This document shows positions 1 through 9,589 of a DNA stretch of 64,000 nucleotides, one piece after another. The position numbers were made by a program, and so were the translations under genes. Source of the DNA: Nonomuraea basaltis (GTDB lineage Bacteria > Actinomycetota > Actinomycetes > Streptosporangiales > Streptosporangiaceae); the NCBI RefSeq assembly GCF_005893125.1, contig NZ_VCJS01000036.1:17997-81996 (forward strand), read 5' to 3'. How positions within the stretch are numbered: the first letter of the stretch is position 1; every line of letters begins with the position of its first letter. The notes beneath the pieces were generated by a model. It was not told the origin of the DNA and did not search any database. It was given only the letters and a program-made list of their open reading frames with translations.

Positions 1-28
1 TGGTGGCGTCGCTTGACCTAGGGGGATC

Positions 29-730
29 ATGGAAGCCACGGAGATTCGTCGCACGGTCGAGCTGGAGGACCGGCATTGGTGGTATCGCGAGCGGCGCGCC
101 ATTCTCGCGCGTGAGCTGCGCCGCCTCGGCACACCGGGCAGGGCGCTCGACGTAGGTGCCGCAGGGGGTGGCAACACGCGGGTGCTGGTTCAGCACGGAT
201 GGGACGCGTTGGTCGCGGATTACTCGGAAACAGCGGTGGAACTCGCTCGCGGACGTGGGCTGAAGGCGATCCACGCTGACGCACGTGATTTGCCGCTGCC
301 CGATAGATCATTCGATCTCGTCCTCGCCCTCGATGTGCTCGAGCACATCGAGGAGGACACTCGAGCGGCTCGAGAGCTCCTGCGCGTACTCCGGCCCGGT
401 GGAACGGCGTTGATCTCCGTACCCTGCGACATGGCGCTCTGGTCGGCGCATGATGTGGCATCAGGCCATGTCCGCCGCTACACATACGACGGCCTGCACG
501 CACTGCTGACGGCTCAGGGCTTGACCATCGATCGGGTCTGGAGCTGGAACGTATTGCTCCGGCCCGTCGTCGCCCGGCGGCGGAAACACACCTCCGGGTC
601 CGATGTCATGGAGACACCGCGCCTGGTCAATATGGGACTCACAGCAGTGATCATGCTGGAAAGGTACCTGCCGGTGAAGTCTCGGCCCGGCGTCTCACTG
701 ATCGCACGAGCACACCGACCGCGCCAATAA
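29..730 (+). CDS. Class I SAM-dependent methyltransferase
   Basis: 233-residue methyltransferase of the Methyltransf_11 type. The SAM-binding motif I (ALDVGAAGGGNTRVL) lies at about residues 39-53, and the acidic/post-I segment with DVLEHIEED at about 102-110. The ATG follows an AGGGGG ribosome site at a normal distance. It opens the polysaccharide region and is followed about 95 bases later by a GT-C-like membrane protein on the same strand, so it probably methylates a sugar or sugar lipid; the substrate cannot be read from sequence. Length is normal for a free-standing family member and no defect is seen. Confidence 0.85.
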   Translation: MEATEIRRTVELEDRHWWYRERRAILARELRRLGTPGRALDVGAAGGGNTRVLVQHGWDALVADYSETAVELARGRGLKAIHADARDLPLPDRSFDLVLALDVLEHIEEDTRAARELLRVLRPGGTALISVPCDMALWSAHDVASGHVRRYTYDGLHALLTAQGLTIDRVWSWNVLLRPVVARRRKHTSGSDVMETPRLVNMGLTAVIMLERYLPVKSRPGVSLIARAHRPRQ

Positions 731-826
731 ACGCGTTTGATCAAGCTCGACGAGCCGCCATACCTGGCGCGACGACGACGTAACGCGAGCTGCACGTGCC
801 CATGAAGTTCGAAGGAATTTGCCCAG

Positions 827-2341
827 ATGACGAATAGCCGTCTCATGAATCGACTGCGCCGGGAAAGAGAGTTCGGTGACATGAGGCCAGATGGCTCCGC
901 TGCCGCGCCTCTTGGATCACGTCTGTTCACCGCCCTGCGTAAACCCATCGTCCTCGCCGTAGCCATCGCTGTGTTCCTGCGTTCGGCAGCCATGCTTGGC
1001 TACCCGCGAGCATTCTGGTTTGGAGATTCGGGCAGCTACGTTGCCCACTCGCTGCAACTCTTGCCCAACCCCGCGAAGCCTCTTGGTTATTCAATACTTC
1101 TCCGAACTCTCCTGCCCTTTCATAGCAATGTGCTCGTAGCGGCGATCCAACATGTCATGGGCCTCGGTATCGGGATCATGGTTTATGCCCTGCTCCGTCG
1201 ATGGCAAGTGCGGCCGATGCTGGCGGTAGCGGCTGCTCTTCCCGTTTTCCTTGATCCTCGCCAACTCTTGATCGAGCACTCCTTGCTCAGCGAGACGCTG
1301 TTCACCTTCTGTCTGACCGGGGCTGTCGTCGTCACCCTATGGCGGCGTCGGCTTACCGTGCCGACAGCAGTACTGGCAGGACTCCTTATCGCCGCCGCCG
1401 CGCTCACCAGATCGATAGGTATGCCCATTGTGGTCGTGTACTTGGCGCTCCTACTGGTGCAGCGAGTCAGGTTCCGCACGCTGCTCGCGGCCATAGCGAG
1501 TTGTCTCGCGCCGCTCTTGGCTTACGGTCTGTGGTTTCAGGTACACCACGGCTGGCTCACCGTCGGCGCGAACAACGGGCTAATCCTTTGGTCGCGCACT
1601 ATGTCGTTCGCCGACTGCGCAGAGATACGGCCCCCGGCCGATCTCGCCCCACTTTGCCCGCCGAAATCGCACCAAGCCGCAGGCGCCTGGCCATGGAACC
1701 TGTTGCTGCACCCGAAGGATCCTGGATCCTACGAATGGGGGCCTAATGCCTGGTATTACCACACGAGTAGCCCTCCGTTCGGCCCGGAGAACAATTCCCT
1801 CGCGCGACGGTTCGCACTGCACGCCATCGCCGCCCAGCCTGTGGACTACACTCTGGTAGTGGTGCGCGACTTGGCCCGTTCCTTCGCCATGAGCGACCCA
1901 CCGGTGGACAACGACTCCGTCTTTCTATTCTCTGTTGCAAAATACATGGGAGTCCAACCGCGGGCGGTGGACATGGCGGCAATGTATGGATATGGAGATA
2001 CGGTCCTCGGGATCGATCGGTTCCAGATGTTCCTCGAACGGTATCAGTATTGGATATTTCTGCCTGGGCTGGGCCTGTTCGCTGTGATGGCGGCACCCAT
2101 GGTGCTTGCAGTCCGCTATAGACGTCTGCCGATCCCGTCGCTGATGCCATGGACAATAGCGGTTGCACTCGTGGTGCTCGCGGTAGCCACGGGCTGGCCC
2201 GAATACCGTTATCTTCTCCCTGCATTCCCTCTGGCATGCATGGCGCTGGCCCTCACCATGGCCTGCGGCAAAGCGCGGCGCACCGCCACCGGCAGCGACA
2301 CGACGCCCGTCATTGGCACTCGGACGGAGGCGGCCTCGTAA
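827..2341 (+). CDS. Multi-pass membrane protein, GT-C glycosyltransferase-like
   Basis: 504 residues with about ten hydrophobic segments. An acidic loop motif (FGDSGSYV, Asp at about residue 67) follows the first membrane segment, and an EHSLLSETLF motif lies further on. This layout is typical of GT-C enzymes of the GT39/GT87 kind, which use polyprenyl-phosphate sugars on the outer face of the membrane. The C-terminal half has a hydrophilic loop (about residues 260-340) before the last membrane helices. The start at 827 has a GAAGGAA-like site, but in-frame ATGs 18 and 54 bases downstream are possible. Transferase activity is inferred from architecture only. Confidence 0.7.
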   Translation: MTNSRLMNRLRREREFGDMRPDGSAAAPLGSRLFTALRKPIVLAVAIAVFLRSAAMLGYPRAFWFGDSGSYVAHSLQLLPNPAKPLGYSILLRTLLPFHSNVLVAAIQHVMGLGIGIMVYALLRRWQVRPMLAVAAALPVFLDPRQLLIEHSLLSETLFTFCLTGAVVVTLWRRRLTVPTAVLAGLLIAAAALTRSIGMPIVVVYLALLLVQRVRFRTLLAAIASCLAPLLAYGLWFQVHHGWLTVGANNGLILWSRTMSFADCAEIRPPADLAPLCPPKSHQAAGAWPWNLLLHPKDPGSYEWGPNAWYYHTSSPPFGPENNSLARRFALHAIAAQPVDYTLVVVRDLARSFAMSDPPVDNDSVFLFSVAKYMGVQPRAVDMAAMYGYGDTVLGIDRFQMFLERYQYWIFLPGLGLFAVMAAPMVLAVRYRRLPIPSLMPWTIAVALVVLAVATGWPEYRYLLPAFPLACMALALTMACGKARRTATGSDTTPVIGTRTEAAS

Positions 2342-2675
2342 GGCATCTGCTCTGCACACAAGGCCCCACATCCCGTTCACTTGTTGCATCAGCCCCTGAG
2401 CCTGATTGCGGCTGTTCCCAGAACCCGTTGATGGGCACGGATAAAGAAAGCTCAACGGCCTGAATGCGTCAACATTCAGGCCGAGGGCAGGTCATGACCT
2501 TCCGGATGGGTATGTGACCGTCCGCCATTTTGGCCAGCAGGGCGCGCCGGCGATGTTCACGACGATGTCCAATGGCGGGAGCGTTGTAGGGTTGTCCGAG
2601 GTCAGGCGCTTGCCAGGCGCCGGCAGGGCGGTTGACGATCCGCCCGCGCAGCAACTGAATGCGTTGCGTGCCGGG
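2342..2675. other. Convergent intergenic gap without recognised gene
   Basis: This gap lies between the converging membrane protein and the zinc-ribbon methyltransferase. A short minus-strand reading frame at about 2469-2654 resembles no family I know and is probably relic sequence. The inverted repeat formed by TGAATG and CATTCA around 2461-2480 could be a weak hairpin. No promoter or RNA gene was recognised. Confidence 0.4.
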
Positions 2676-3662
2676 CTACTTGATGCCGCTTATCACATAT
2701 AGTCCGCGGTGACGTTCGATCGATACCTTGGACAAACCGACTTCCTTTGTCCACTGCTGCAGACGGCTACGTGTCTGTGGCCGCTCGTATCGCGGCGCGA
2801 ACCAATCAAAGGTGTCAAGCACTGACCAATCTCGCCTGGCCTTCTTGTTGGGCAGGTTAAGATGCCGATGATTCGCGACGGGAACCAAGCGTGCCAGATA
2901 GGCTCCTATACGGGGTATTGCAGTGAGCATCATGGAAAGCGGGAGGAGCTTCGGCGCAATTTTCTGGACGATCCCGTAGAGCCGCGCGGGCGGGATGCGC
3001 CTGGTCACTGGGCGTAGGAGATGCCGGGGATGAAGGTAGGCAATCGGTGCCGCGTACACGTCGATGCAGAAGCGGCCACCCGGGCGCACGTAACGGAAGA
3101 GCGTCTTGAAGGTACGCTCGACGTCAGGTGTGTGCTGGATCACGCCGAAACAAATCAAGTAGTCGAAGGACTCCTCAGGGAGCGGCAAGTCGTAAATACT
3201 GGCCTGTAGCAGGCGCAGGTTGGAGAAGCGGCCATTCGAGGCGGCGTTCGCGTGGACCGCGCTGGAGATGTCGAACGACGTCACGATGGCACCGGTCTCG
3301 CAGAGCACCTCGGTGAAGCGCCCGGCGCCGCTACCGCATTCAAGCACGGTTTTTCCACGCAACTCCTCTGCGGTCCAACCGCTGGCATTCATGACCCGAT
3401 CACGGGAGATCGGCATGCCGGAGTAGGAGTCGAGCTGAGTCAGCCGGTGTCGGTTCCACTGGTAACCGAATCCTTCGGCGTAGCTTTCCTGCGGGACGAA
3501 TCTCGGGATTCCGTCGTCGATGGGGTACGTGCTCGCGCATGCCTGGCATGTGAGTTCGCCGTGGAGGAGGCGGAGCGCGGCATGGCAGCGGAGGCAGCGC
3601 AGCATCGAGTACCACGGATTCCCTGGATCAATGCCGACAGGCGTGGGTTTCGAGAGAGTCAT
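2676..3662 (-). CDS. SAM-dependent methyltransferase with N-terminal zinc ribbon
   Basis: 328 residues. An N-terminal Trm112-like zinc ribbon has two CxxC pairs (Cys23/26 and Cys39/42) followed by YPIDDGIPRF, the usual Trm112-type ending. A class I methyltransferase domain follows, with motif I VLECGSGAGRFTE at about 106-118 and the post-motif FGVIQHTPD near 170. This domain order is common among methyltransferases in glycan and antibiotic gene clusters. It is transcribed divergently from the GT4 gene at 3864. The ATG at 3662 lacks a clear ribosome site. The substrate is unknown. Confidence 0.85.
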   Translation of the reverse strand: MTLSKPTPVGIDPGNPWYSMLRCLRCHAALRLLHGELTCQACASTYPIDDGIPRFVPQESYAEGFGYQWNRHRLTQLDSYSGMPISRDRVMNASGWTAEELRGKTVLECGSGAGRFTEVLCETGAIVTSFDISSAVHANAASNGRFSNLRLLQASIYDLPLPEESFDYLICFGVIQHTPDVERTFKTLFRYVRPGGRFCIDVYAAPIAYLHPRHLLRPVTRRIPPARLYGIVQKIAPKLLPLSMMLTAIPRIGAYLARLVPVANHRHLNLPNKKARRDWSVLDTFDWFAPRYERPQTRSRLQQWTKEVGLSKVSIERHRGLYVISGIK

Positions 3663-3863
3663 TCGACTGACCGTTCAGTAGATGGAGAAGGATGACCACG
3701 TGTCGGGGGCATGACCCTTCGATGGCTCGCTACTACAGAGCGTGATCGGCCTGACACGAGTATGGCAGAGGCGGACCTTCGCGGCTTCGCGCGACACACC
3801 CTTTGTCTGTCTTGACCATGAGGGTCCGAACGGACACGCTGAGTAGCGACTCGGTGTCGATGA

Positions 3864-5009
3864 GTGCCTATGGGAGCTGTCGTGGTAGCGCTTCGCAGAG
3901 TTGCCCTCCTCATCAACGAATTGCAACGGATGGGGGGAACAGAGGTTCAGCTGTGCTTACTGGCTCGTGCGCTACGGCACAGTGGCATCGATACCCACGT
4001 GATCCTCCTGCAGGAGGGAGGGGCTCATGTGCCGGCATTGCGTTCGGCCGGGATCGAGGTGTATGAGCTACGGCTCGGCTCCTTCACGTCCTGGCCGGAG
4101 GCCCTGGCCAAAGGGCTGAAGGGTGGTATCAGCCTGGTCCGGCTGTTGCGGCGGCTCAAGCCTCAGGTGTTCCATGCGTTTCTGTATGCGAGTTACGTGC
4201 TGGGGGCGCCTGCCGCCCGCACGGCGGGGGTTCCGGTGGTGGTCGCCGGCCGACGCAGTCAGAGCTTTTTTAAACAGGGGCGCAGGTGGGTGTTCGCCTT
4301 GGAAAGGTGGGCGACTCGCATCACGGATCACGTCATCGCCAACGCCGTTGCGGTCATGGAAGACGCACGCATGGTGGAGCGTGTGCCTGGACGCAAGCTG
4401 AGCGTCATCTACAACGGCCTTCCAGCATCAGCGTTCGAGCGGATCACGCCCGAGCCGATCGAGACCTCACTCCCCGTGGTCGTATGCGTGGCCAATCTCT
4501 TGCCGGTAAAGGGGCATCGGTTTCTCATCGAGGCCGCATCGATGCTCTCGTTGAAGGATCGGCCCTGCACTCTGGTGTTCGTCGGCGACGGACCCGAGCG
4601 TGGAAGCCTGGAGAGGTACGCGTCCGATCTCAAGGTCGACGTGCTGGTCATGGGATCTCGCACCGACGTCAGACCATTCCTTGCCCGCGCCGACGTGGTC
4701 GTTCTGCCTTCGCTCAACGAAGGCCTGAGTAATGCGATCATGGAGGCCATGGCCGCTGGACGACCGGTCGTCGCCACCGCGGTGGGAGGCACGCCCGAGC
4801 TTCTGGACGGCCGCGGCGTCCTTGTTCCTCCCTCCGATCCCGTGGCCTTGGCGGATGCCGTATACCGTCTCCTTGACGATTCAGAGCTGGCTCACGCGCT
4901 AGCGGCTGCGGCGTGTGCCTGGGCCCGTAAGAACCTCGACGGGACCATCCTCGTTGAGGAGCACTTGAAGCTGTACCAGCGACTCTTGGACGACCGATGC
5001 GGCCGGTAG
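3864..5009 (+). CDS. Glycosyltransferase family 4 protein
   Basis: 381-residue GT-B fold glycosyltransferase. The N-terminal domain contains the Gly-rich acceptor loop (LQRMGGTEVQ). The C-terminal half carries VCVANLLPVKGHR and the retaining-GT4 signature EGLSNAIMEAMAAGRPVV with its E-x7-E pair. It should transfer a nucleotide-activated sugar to a growing lipid-linked glycan at the cytoplasmic face. The first codon is GTG at 3864; an in-frame ATG two codons later is equally possible. It stands alone on the plus strand between two methyltransferases, consistent with a polysaccharide locus. Sugar specificity cannot be read. Confidence 0.9.
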   Translation: MPMGAVVVALRRVALLINELQRMGGTEVQLCLLARALRHSGIDTHVILLQEGGAHVPALRSAGIEVYELRLGSFTSWPEALAKGLKGGISLVRLLRRLKPQVFHAFLYASYVLGAPAARTAGVPVVVAGRRSQSFFKQGRRWVFALERWATRITDHVIANAVAVMEDARMVERVPGRKLSVIYNGLPASAFERITPEPIETSLPVVVCVANLLPVKGHRFLIEAASMLSLKDRPCTLVFVGDGPERGSLERYASDLKVDVLVMGSRTDVRPFLARADVVVLPSLNEGLSNAIMEAMAAGRPVVATAVGGTPELLDGRGVLVPPSDPVALADAVYRLLDDSELAHALAAAACAWARKNLDGTILVEEHLKLYQRLLDDRCGR

Positions 5010-5451
5010 GTCATGCGTTTGTACTCGAGACGAACCTCGTAACGGGGAGATTCTGGCACCTGGCCAGAGGAATCTCGGCGCAGCCATGCATCCGCGCGGC
5101 GATGTTGACGGGCCCGCGCCCGCTGTGGCGTTGGCGATCGGAGATCCTCCAGGAACTCAAACACCGAGACGATCGCGAACTGGTGAGGCGGCCATGGCGG
5201 CTGGCCACACTGCGGGGCCCCTGTGGCGTCTGAGCGGCAATCCCATGATGCTGTCGGATGCGGTCGTCGTTCTCTCAGCCGACGAGAACAGCCGACGGGA
5301 CTAACAGTGTCCTCCTGGGACACGACCGGTTGTACCCATCAAAAGAGGAGACCAATTATAGGAAAGTGGCGTCGTGCCACAGATGGGGAGAAGCTCGCAC
5401 GGGTTACCGTTGACTGGTGATGAGTCAACAGGCGACTCATAGGGAGTTAGA
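5010..5451. other. Intergenic gap, no recognised gene
   Basis: About 440 bases between a glycosyltransferase and a methyltransferase. A 78-codon plus-strand frame (4997-5233), overlapping the glycosyltransferase end, matches no family I recognise and may be chance or a relic. The ribosome site AGGGAG at 5441-5446 serves the next gene. Confidence 0.35.
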
Positions 5452-6237
5452 GTGCCTACGAACATGGTTGAACCCGAACGCTGGACGCCAGAGCGAGTGA
5501 AGGCGTTCTGGGACCACTGGTATCAGCAAAAGAACCGCGGGCCGACATTCTCTGAGGAGGTTGGGCGCGGTGTCGTCCGATACCTTCGCCGTCGTGGCTT
5601 TCTCAAAAGAGATGTCCTGGACTACGGATGCGGTGCGGGAGCGCTCGCCAGAGAGATTGTCCGAGGCGGTGCTGAATGCTGGGGCTGCGACTGGTCGGCG
5701 GCTTCCGTCCAGGCCGCTAATGATCTTCTAGACGGAAGACGCGGGTGGCGTGGCGCAGGTATGGTCGACGATCCCAACGCCTCCTATTTCGGTCGCCTGT
5801 TCAGTCTCGTCACCTGCCTGGAGACCGTGGAGCACGTGACTCCGAAGGAGGAAGGCGAATTCTTCGCGAACCTGCGGGATGTCACGAGGCCTGGTGGTTG
5901 GATCTTCCTGACCACACCTAACGACGAGGACTTCGATGCGTCCTCGAAGGTCTATTGTCCCTTCTGCGATTCACGCTTCCATCAATACCAGCACGTGCGT
6001 ACGTTCAACGAGAGCACCCTCGCGACGACCATCGAGAATCACGGCTTCAAGATAAAGACGATCGATACGGTGCACTTCGGTTTCTATCAAGCTCCCAGGT
6101 GGCCCGGGGTGATGAACGTGAACCTCCGGTACCTAGCGCGAGTCGCCGCCGGAATTCCTGGCAGTCCCGCCTCCGCCTTCTATCAACGAATGCGGTTCAA
6201 GCAGCCTCAACTCTGTGCACTCGCTACTAAGATTTGA
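5452..6237 (+). CDS. Class I SAM-dependent methyltransferase (UbiG-like)
   Basis: 261 residues. Motif I VLDYGCGAGALARE lies near residues 60-73, and LVTCLETVEHVT gives the post-II region. A CPFCDSRFHQYQH segment near residue 170 could bind metal or simply shape the acceptor site. The start is GTG at 5452, fixed by the AGGGAG site five bases upstream; the next ATG is four codons in. It lies among glycan genes, so a sugar or lipid-linked glycan is the likely acceptor. Downstream lies a kilobase of broken transposase sequence, so it appears to be the last gene of its transcript. Confidence 0.85.
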   Translation: MPTNMVEPERWTPERVKAFWDHWYQQKNRGPTFSEEVGRGVVRYLRRRGFLKRDVLDYGCGAGALAREIVRGGAECWGCDWSAASVQAANDLLDGRRGWRGAGMVDDPNASYFGRLFSLVTCLETVEHVTPKEEGEFFANLRDVTRPGGWIFLTTPNDEDFDASSKVYCPFCDSRFHQYQHVRTFNESTLATTIENHGFKIKTIDTVHFGFYQAPRWPGVMNVNLRYLARVAAGIPGSPASAFYQRMRFKQPQLCALATKI

Positions 6238-6312
6238 ATCGCGCGACCCTCGCACCGCGTGGCCACCTCGGGCTTCAGCGTTGTCGCGGTCGCCCCGGCT
6301 TCCGTCCTTTAA

Positions 6313-6830
6313 ATGATCATGCTGCCATGTTCTCTCAGATCTGGAGCACGGCTTGGATTTCTTCGGGCAGCCGATCGGGCGCGCCAACCCGGCGGCCAGA
6401 TTCCGGAAGCCGGCCATGACGCGAGGAGCGGTGCCAGCGCGGATCTTCGAGGCGTCCTCGCGATGCGTGTCGTCGCGGAGGTAGTGCAGCGCCGTGATGG
6501 CCCAGTGGCCGTCGGATCAGTGCGGCGGACTGAGCAGGCCTGCCGCCGGGGCGCTTTGAGGCGGTGGTGAAGCGTGGCCTGGTTGCCGTGGACCATGAAC
6601 AGGTGGTGGCCGCCGGCGGCGACGATCTGGCGGGCAGGCTGGGGTCGTATCCGCTGATGAACTGGGTGATCGCCGCCAGCGCGTGGTCCCACTGAGTACG
6701 GCGATCAGGGCTGAAGCCGGCAGCGAGCCCAGCCGATAGCGGCGTCCCCGGCGGCTGCGCGGGGTCGGGCGGCGCGTCCAGGACCTCGACCGGTGCGTGA
6801 AGGACGTTCGGGTCGGTGACGAGGGGTCGG
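6313..6830 (-). pseudogene. ISAs1-family transposase relic
   Basis: Read on the minus strand in shifting frames, this stretch gives pieces typical of ISAs1 transposases. They are an AGGHHLFMVHGNQATLHHRL segment, then HYLRDDTHREDASKIRAG, and a C-terminal piece (TAPRVMAGFRNLAAGLAR) before a stop. An N-terminal DPRSRRGRRYRLGSL piece lies upstream. Frameshifts and missing central parts mean it cannot make an active enzyme. The family call comes from recalled conserved wording, without alignment. Confidence 0.75.
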
Positions 6831-6879
6831 CTGCTTGAGCGTTGGGCCCCCCTTCGACCCTCGTCCGACTCACTCTGGC

Positions 6880-7130
6880 TTCACCAATCGAGAACGCTCA
6901 GGCCTGCCCTGGAGCACGCCCGGACCTTCTGCGCGGACTTCTTCGACCACTACCGGCACGACCATCGCCATTCCGGGATGGGATTGCACACCCCGGGCTC
7001 GTTCTAGTTCGGCACCACCGAGCAAATCCAGGCCAAGCGGTCCAGGTGCTGGCGGCGGCCTACGGGCAACCCCAAGGCGATTCGGCATCCACCGGGCGTG
7101 GTCTGGCTGGTACGGGACGTGCGCTGGGGC
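6880..7130 (+). pseudogene. IS3-family transposase (orfB) C-terminal relic
   Basis: The plus strand encodes FCADFFDHYRHDHRHSGMGL followed by HTP, the familiar IS3 orfB C-terminus in which a rve-type integrase domain carries YNHEHRHSGIGLHTP. A TAG then interrupts FGTTEQIQAKR, and a frameshift follows. Only the last part of the gene remains. It sits next to the oppositely oriented ISAs1 relic, so elements were stacked here and then decayed. Confidence 0.75.
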
Positions 7131-7462
7131 CGATGACATTGCCCTCGGCCAAGATGGCAGGTGAAATGGTTTGCGGTGTCTTGAACAATTCGTCCTGAAG
7201 TTGCGGGTCGCCACAGGCTAGAGTCCATTCGCGCGGTAGGGCCTGTTAGGCGATCTGCGATACGGCCTGCCGGCCGATCCACAGGATTAATCGGCGATCC
7301 TCGTGACCGCAATGAACGCAAGATTCGGACATCCGGCATCCAACTCCGAAAGATGCAGGCATATCTCCTGCGCTGTACACCGCACGGAATGGCATGAAGT
7401 AGTTGAACGCCGTCCAGGATTTACGACTTGCCGAGACACGAGAATGCCGTAATAGAGAATTT

Positions 7463-7469
7463 GGGGAGG
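7463..7469 (+). promoter_or_regulatory. Strong ribosome-binding site
   Basis: GGGGAGG lies seven bases before the ATG at 7477. It is one of the clearest ribosome sites in the accessory half and fixes the start of the secreted protein. Confidence 0.7.
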
Positions 7470-7476
7470 TAAGACC

Positions 7477-8214
7477 ATGCGCAAATTTATATCGGTTGTC
7501 GCGTTGCTGTCAGTGGCGTTGTTCACGGCCAGCCCGGCGCAGGCACAACCGAGGCGGATAGTCAACAGTAACGGAGATTTCAGTTGGTTCATTCGAATCA
7601 CATCTGGGGACGGCGCAGCCGGGTTCGTCAGAGGTCCGAACCCGACACCCATAGGCACCGGAAGTGCACACCTATCGACGGGAACTCAGGGCGACCAATC
7701 AGCCGAGTTCAGGAACACGGCGTTCCATGGGCAGAGGCTGGCCAACCTGAGAGACCTCTCATACTCCACGTTCGTGCTCTCCAACAACGGCCAGCAATTC
7801 CCCTATCTCATCCTGCATGTCGACACGAACGGTGACCTGGTTGCCGAGGACCTCCTGTTCTTCGAGCCTCCGTTCCAGAGTCCCGGCAACGGCGGACCTA
7901 CCTGCGCGGACCCGAGCCAGCCCGACACATTGCTCACCACGTGGCAGACTTGGGAGGCTACATTGGACAACTGCTGGTACGGCCTGGACGCCGCCACGTT
8001 CGCCCCCAGCTTCGCGGGCCCAGGCATTGCCACACAACCTCTTTCCGATTACGTGGCCCTGAATCCCAATGCCAGGATCGTGAACCCCTCCGGCCTGGGT
8101 GGCATCAGGCTTCTAGTCGGATTCGCCCTTGCGGCTGACCGATTCGTCAGCTATGTAGACAACTTCACGCTCCAGTTCGGGATCTACTCCCGGATCTTCG
8201 ACTTCGAACTATGA
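7477..8214 (+). CDS. Secreted protein of unknown function
   Basis: 245 residues with a clear Sec signal peptide: a charged MRK start, a hydrophobic core, and ASPAQA then Q at about residue 25. The mature part is rich in Asn, Ser, Gly and Phe with little charge, and looks like an extracellular beta-rich protein. Two cysteines (in GPTCADP and LDNCWYG) could form a disulphide. The repeated short beta-like stretches suggest a jelly-roll or lectin-like fold, but I recognise no family. A strong ribosome site and a perfect terminator frame it as a single-gene transcript. It lies among IS relics inside a glycan locus, so a role at the cell surface is only a guess. Confidence 0.8.
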   Translation: MRKFISVVALLSVALFTASPAQAQPRRIVNSNGDFSWFIRITSGDGAAGFVRGPNPTPIGTGSAHLSTGTQGDQSAEFRNTAFHGQRLANLRDLSYSTFVLSNNGQQFPYLILHVDTNGDLVAEDLLFFEPPFQSPGNGGPTCADPSQPDTLLTTWQTWEATLDNCWYGLDAATFAPSFAGPGIATQPLSDYVALNPNARIVNPSGLGGIRLLVGFALAADRFVSYVDNFTLQFGIYSRIFDFEL

Positions 8215-8230
8215 GCGAATAGGGGCTTCA

Positions 8231-8269
8231 ATATCTCGTTTCCGCCCGCTCGAGGCGGAAACGAGGTAT
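8231..8269 (+). terminator. Rho-independent-type hairpin after secreted protein gene
   Basis: CTCGTTTCCGCC (8235-8246) pairs perfectly with GGCGGAAACGAG (8254-8265) around a 7-base loop. The pairing extends weakly outward, 20 bases after the stop codon. This is a 12-bp stem, as in many actinobacterial terminators that lack a U tract. Confidence 0.85.
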
Positions 8270-8832
8270 TCGGCCAGCCGCCCCGACGTTCGCCGCCAGC
8301 CCGGTCGTCAAGCTGCTCGACGGCGTTGGCTATGTGTTCGAAGCTCACTCGTCCCGAAGCCGACTTGGCGACGGCTGCGAGGCCCTTCGCCCCGCTGGTG
8401 ACGTTCAGGGGATCCGCCTGATCCGGAAATCGGAGTAAGCAGGAGCGCGGCGGCAGACTCTGGCGTGCTCGGTACGCCGGGGGTCGTGAGCGTTGTGGTT
8501 CTGGTGGCGGCAACGCTTCCCTCGCCTGTCCCTTTCCGACACTCCGGCTCTTTCGGAGCTGAGTAAATGTGTAAGAGAGTGCCTGGATGCCGGCGACGTG
8601 CTCACGCAGGCGGAGCGCGGACTTCTTGGTGACCGGTTGAGGGAGCTTGAGCAACGGCTGCCAACGTGGGATCTGCTGCATGTGGTGCGGCACATCGAGG
8701 TGGCGTCTGGTCTGCGGTAGCGGGTGGACGCGTTTCGTGGCGGCATCCGGGCAGCGGGCTTGCCTGTTCCGTGCCAGGCTGCCCGCATGCCCGCCCGTCT
8801 GGTGTGCGGTGCCGGGGCCTATAGCGCGCGCA
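8270..8832. other. Intergenic stretch, no recognised gene
   Basis: About 560 bases. A plus-strand frame (8493-8720) would encode a helical, charged peptide with ECLDAGDVLTQAERGLLGDR. Its composition looks coding, but it has no good ribosome site and no family I know, so it may be the surviving end of a lost gene. Nothing else was recognised. Confidence 0.3.
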
Positions 8833-9484
8833 TCAGCACATGGCGGCAGCTTGTCTGCGCATCAGCAAGTGTCCGCGGCGGAATCGTTCATCCTCCAAAG
8901 GCTCGCGCAACATCCGCGCCACCTCGACGAACTCTTCCTTGCGGGCCAGGTCGGCCAAGTCGTCGATCGGCCACCGGTTGGCCGGCGCGACCCTATGGTC
9001 GAACTGCAGCACCGGACCGCCCTCGGATTCGAAGAAGCCGAGCAGGAGATAACCACCAGAGGCCAGCACCCGGCGGAACTCGGCGAAGTATGGCGGCAGC
9101 TCCGGTGGTTGGATGTGGATGACGGAGTACCAGGAGAGCAGACCGCCCAGCTCGCCGTCGGCCACGTCGAAGGCGCCCATCGAACCGACCTCGAAACGCA
9201 GGTCAGGATGGTCTTTGCGGGCGATGTCGATCAGTGCGGGAGACAGGTCGATGCCGAAGGCGTCCAGTCCGAGGTTACGCAGGTGTGCCGTCATGTACCC
9301 GGGACCGCAGCCGGCCTCGGCGACGGCCGGGGTTCGGCGGCCCGCACGAGTTCGGCGAACACGGCGAGTATCGCGCGATCCAGTGGCCCGCGGTCGAGCG
9401 AGTTTCGGACGAAGTCGGCGTAGAGGTCGGCGACGGCGTCGTAGGCGTCCGCCGTCGCGGTCAGATGGGGGAGGATTCGGCCAT
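8833..9484 (-). pseudogene. Frameshifted SAM-dependent methyltransferase
   Basis: The C-terminal two thirds is an intact class I methyltransferase: VAEAGCGPGYMTAHLRNLG (motif I), FGIDLSPALIDIAR, and LLSWYSVIHIQPPELPPYF. The N-terminal part continues in another frame as DAYDAVADLYADFVRNSLDR, then DRAILAVFAELVRAAE. The natural start MAESSP (ATG at 9484) is in the third frame. So two shifts are needed, one in the C run near 9466-9472 and one in the C run near 9325-9345. Both lie in homopolymers, so either real decay or assembly error is possible. If corrected, it is a full-length enzyme of about 217 residues. Confidence 0.75.
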
Positions 9485-9589
9485 GGCGGACGACTGTAGT
9501 TCATCGGTCGGCAAAGGTCGTCGATCATCGACCGGTCGGCGCGTCCGTTCCGTTCCGGTCGGCTGGCCGCGACCTCGACGAGTGAGCCC

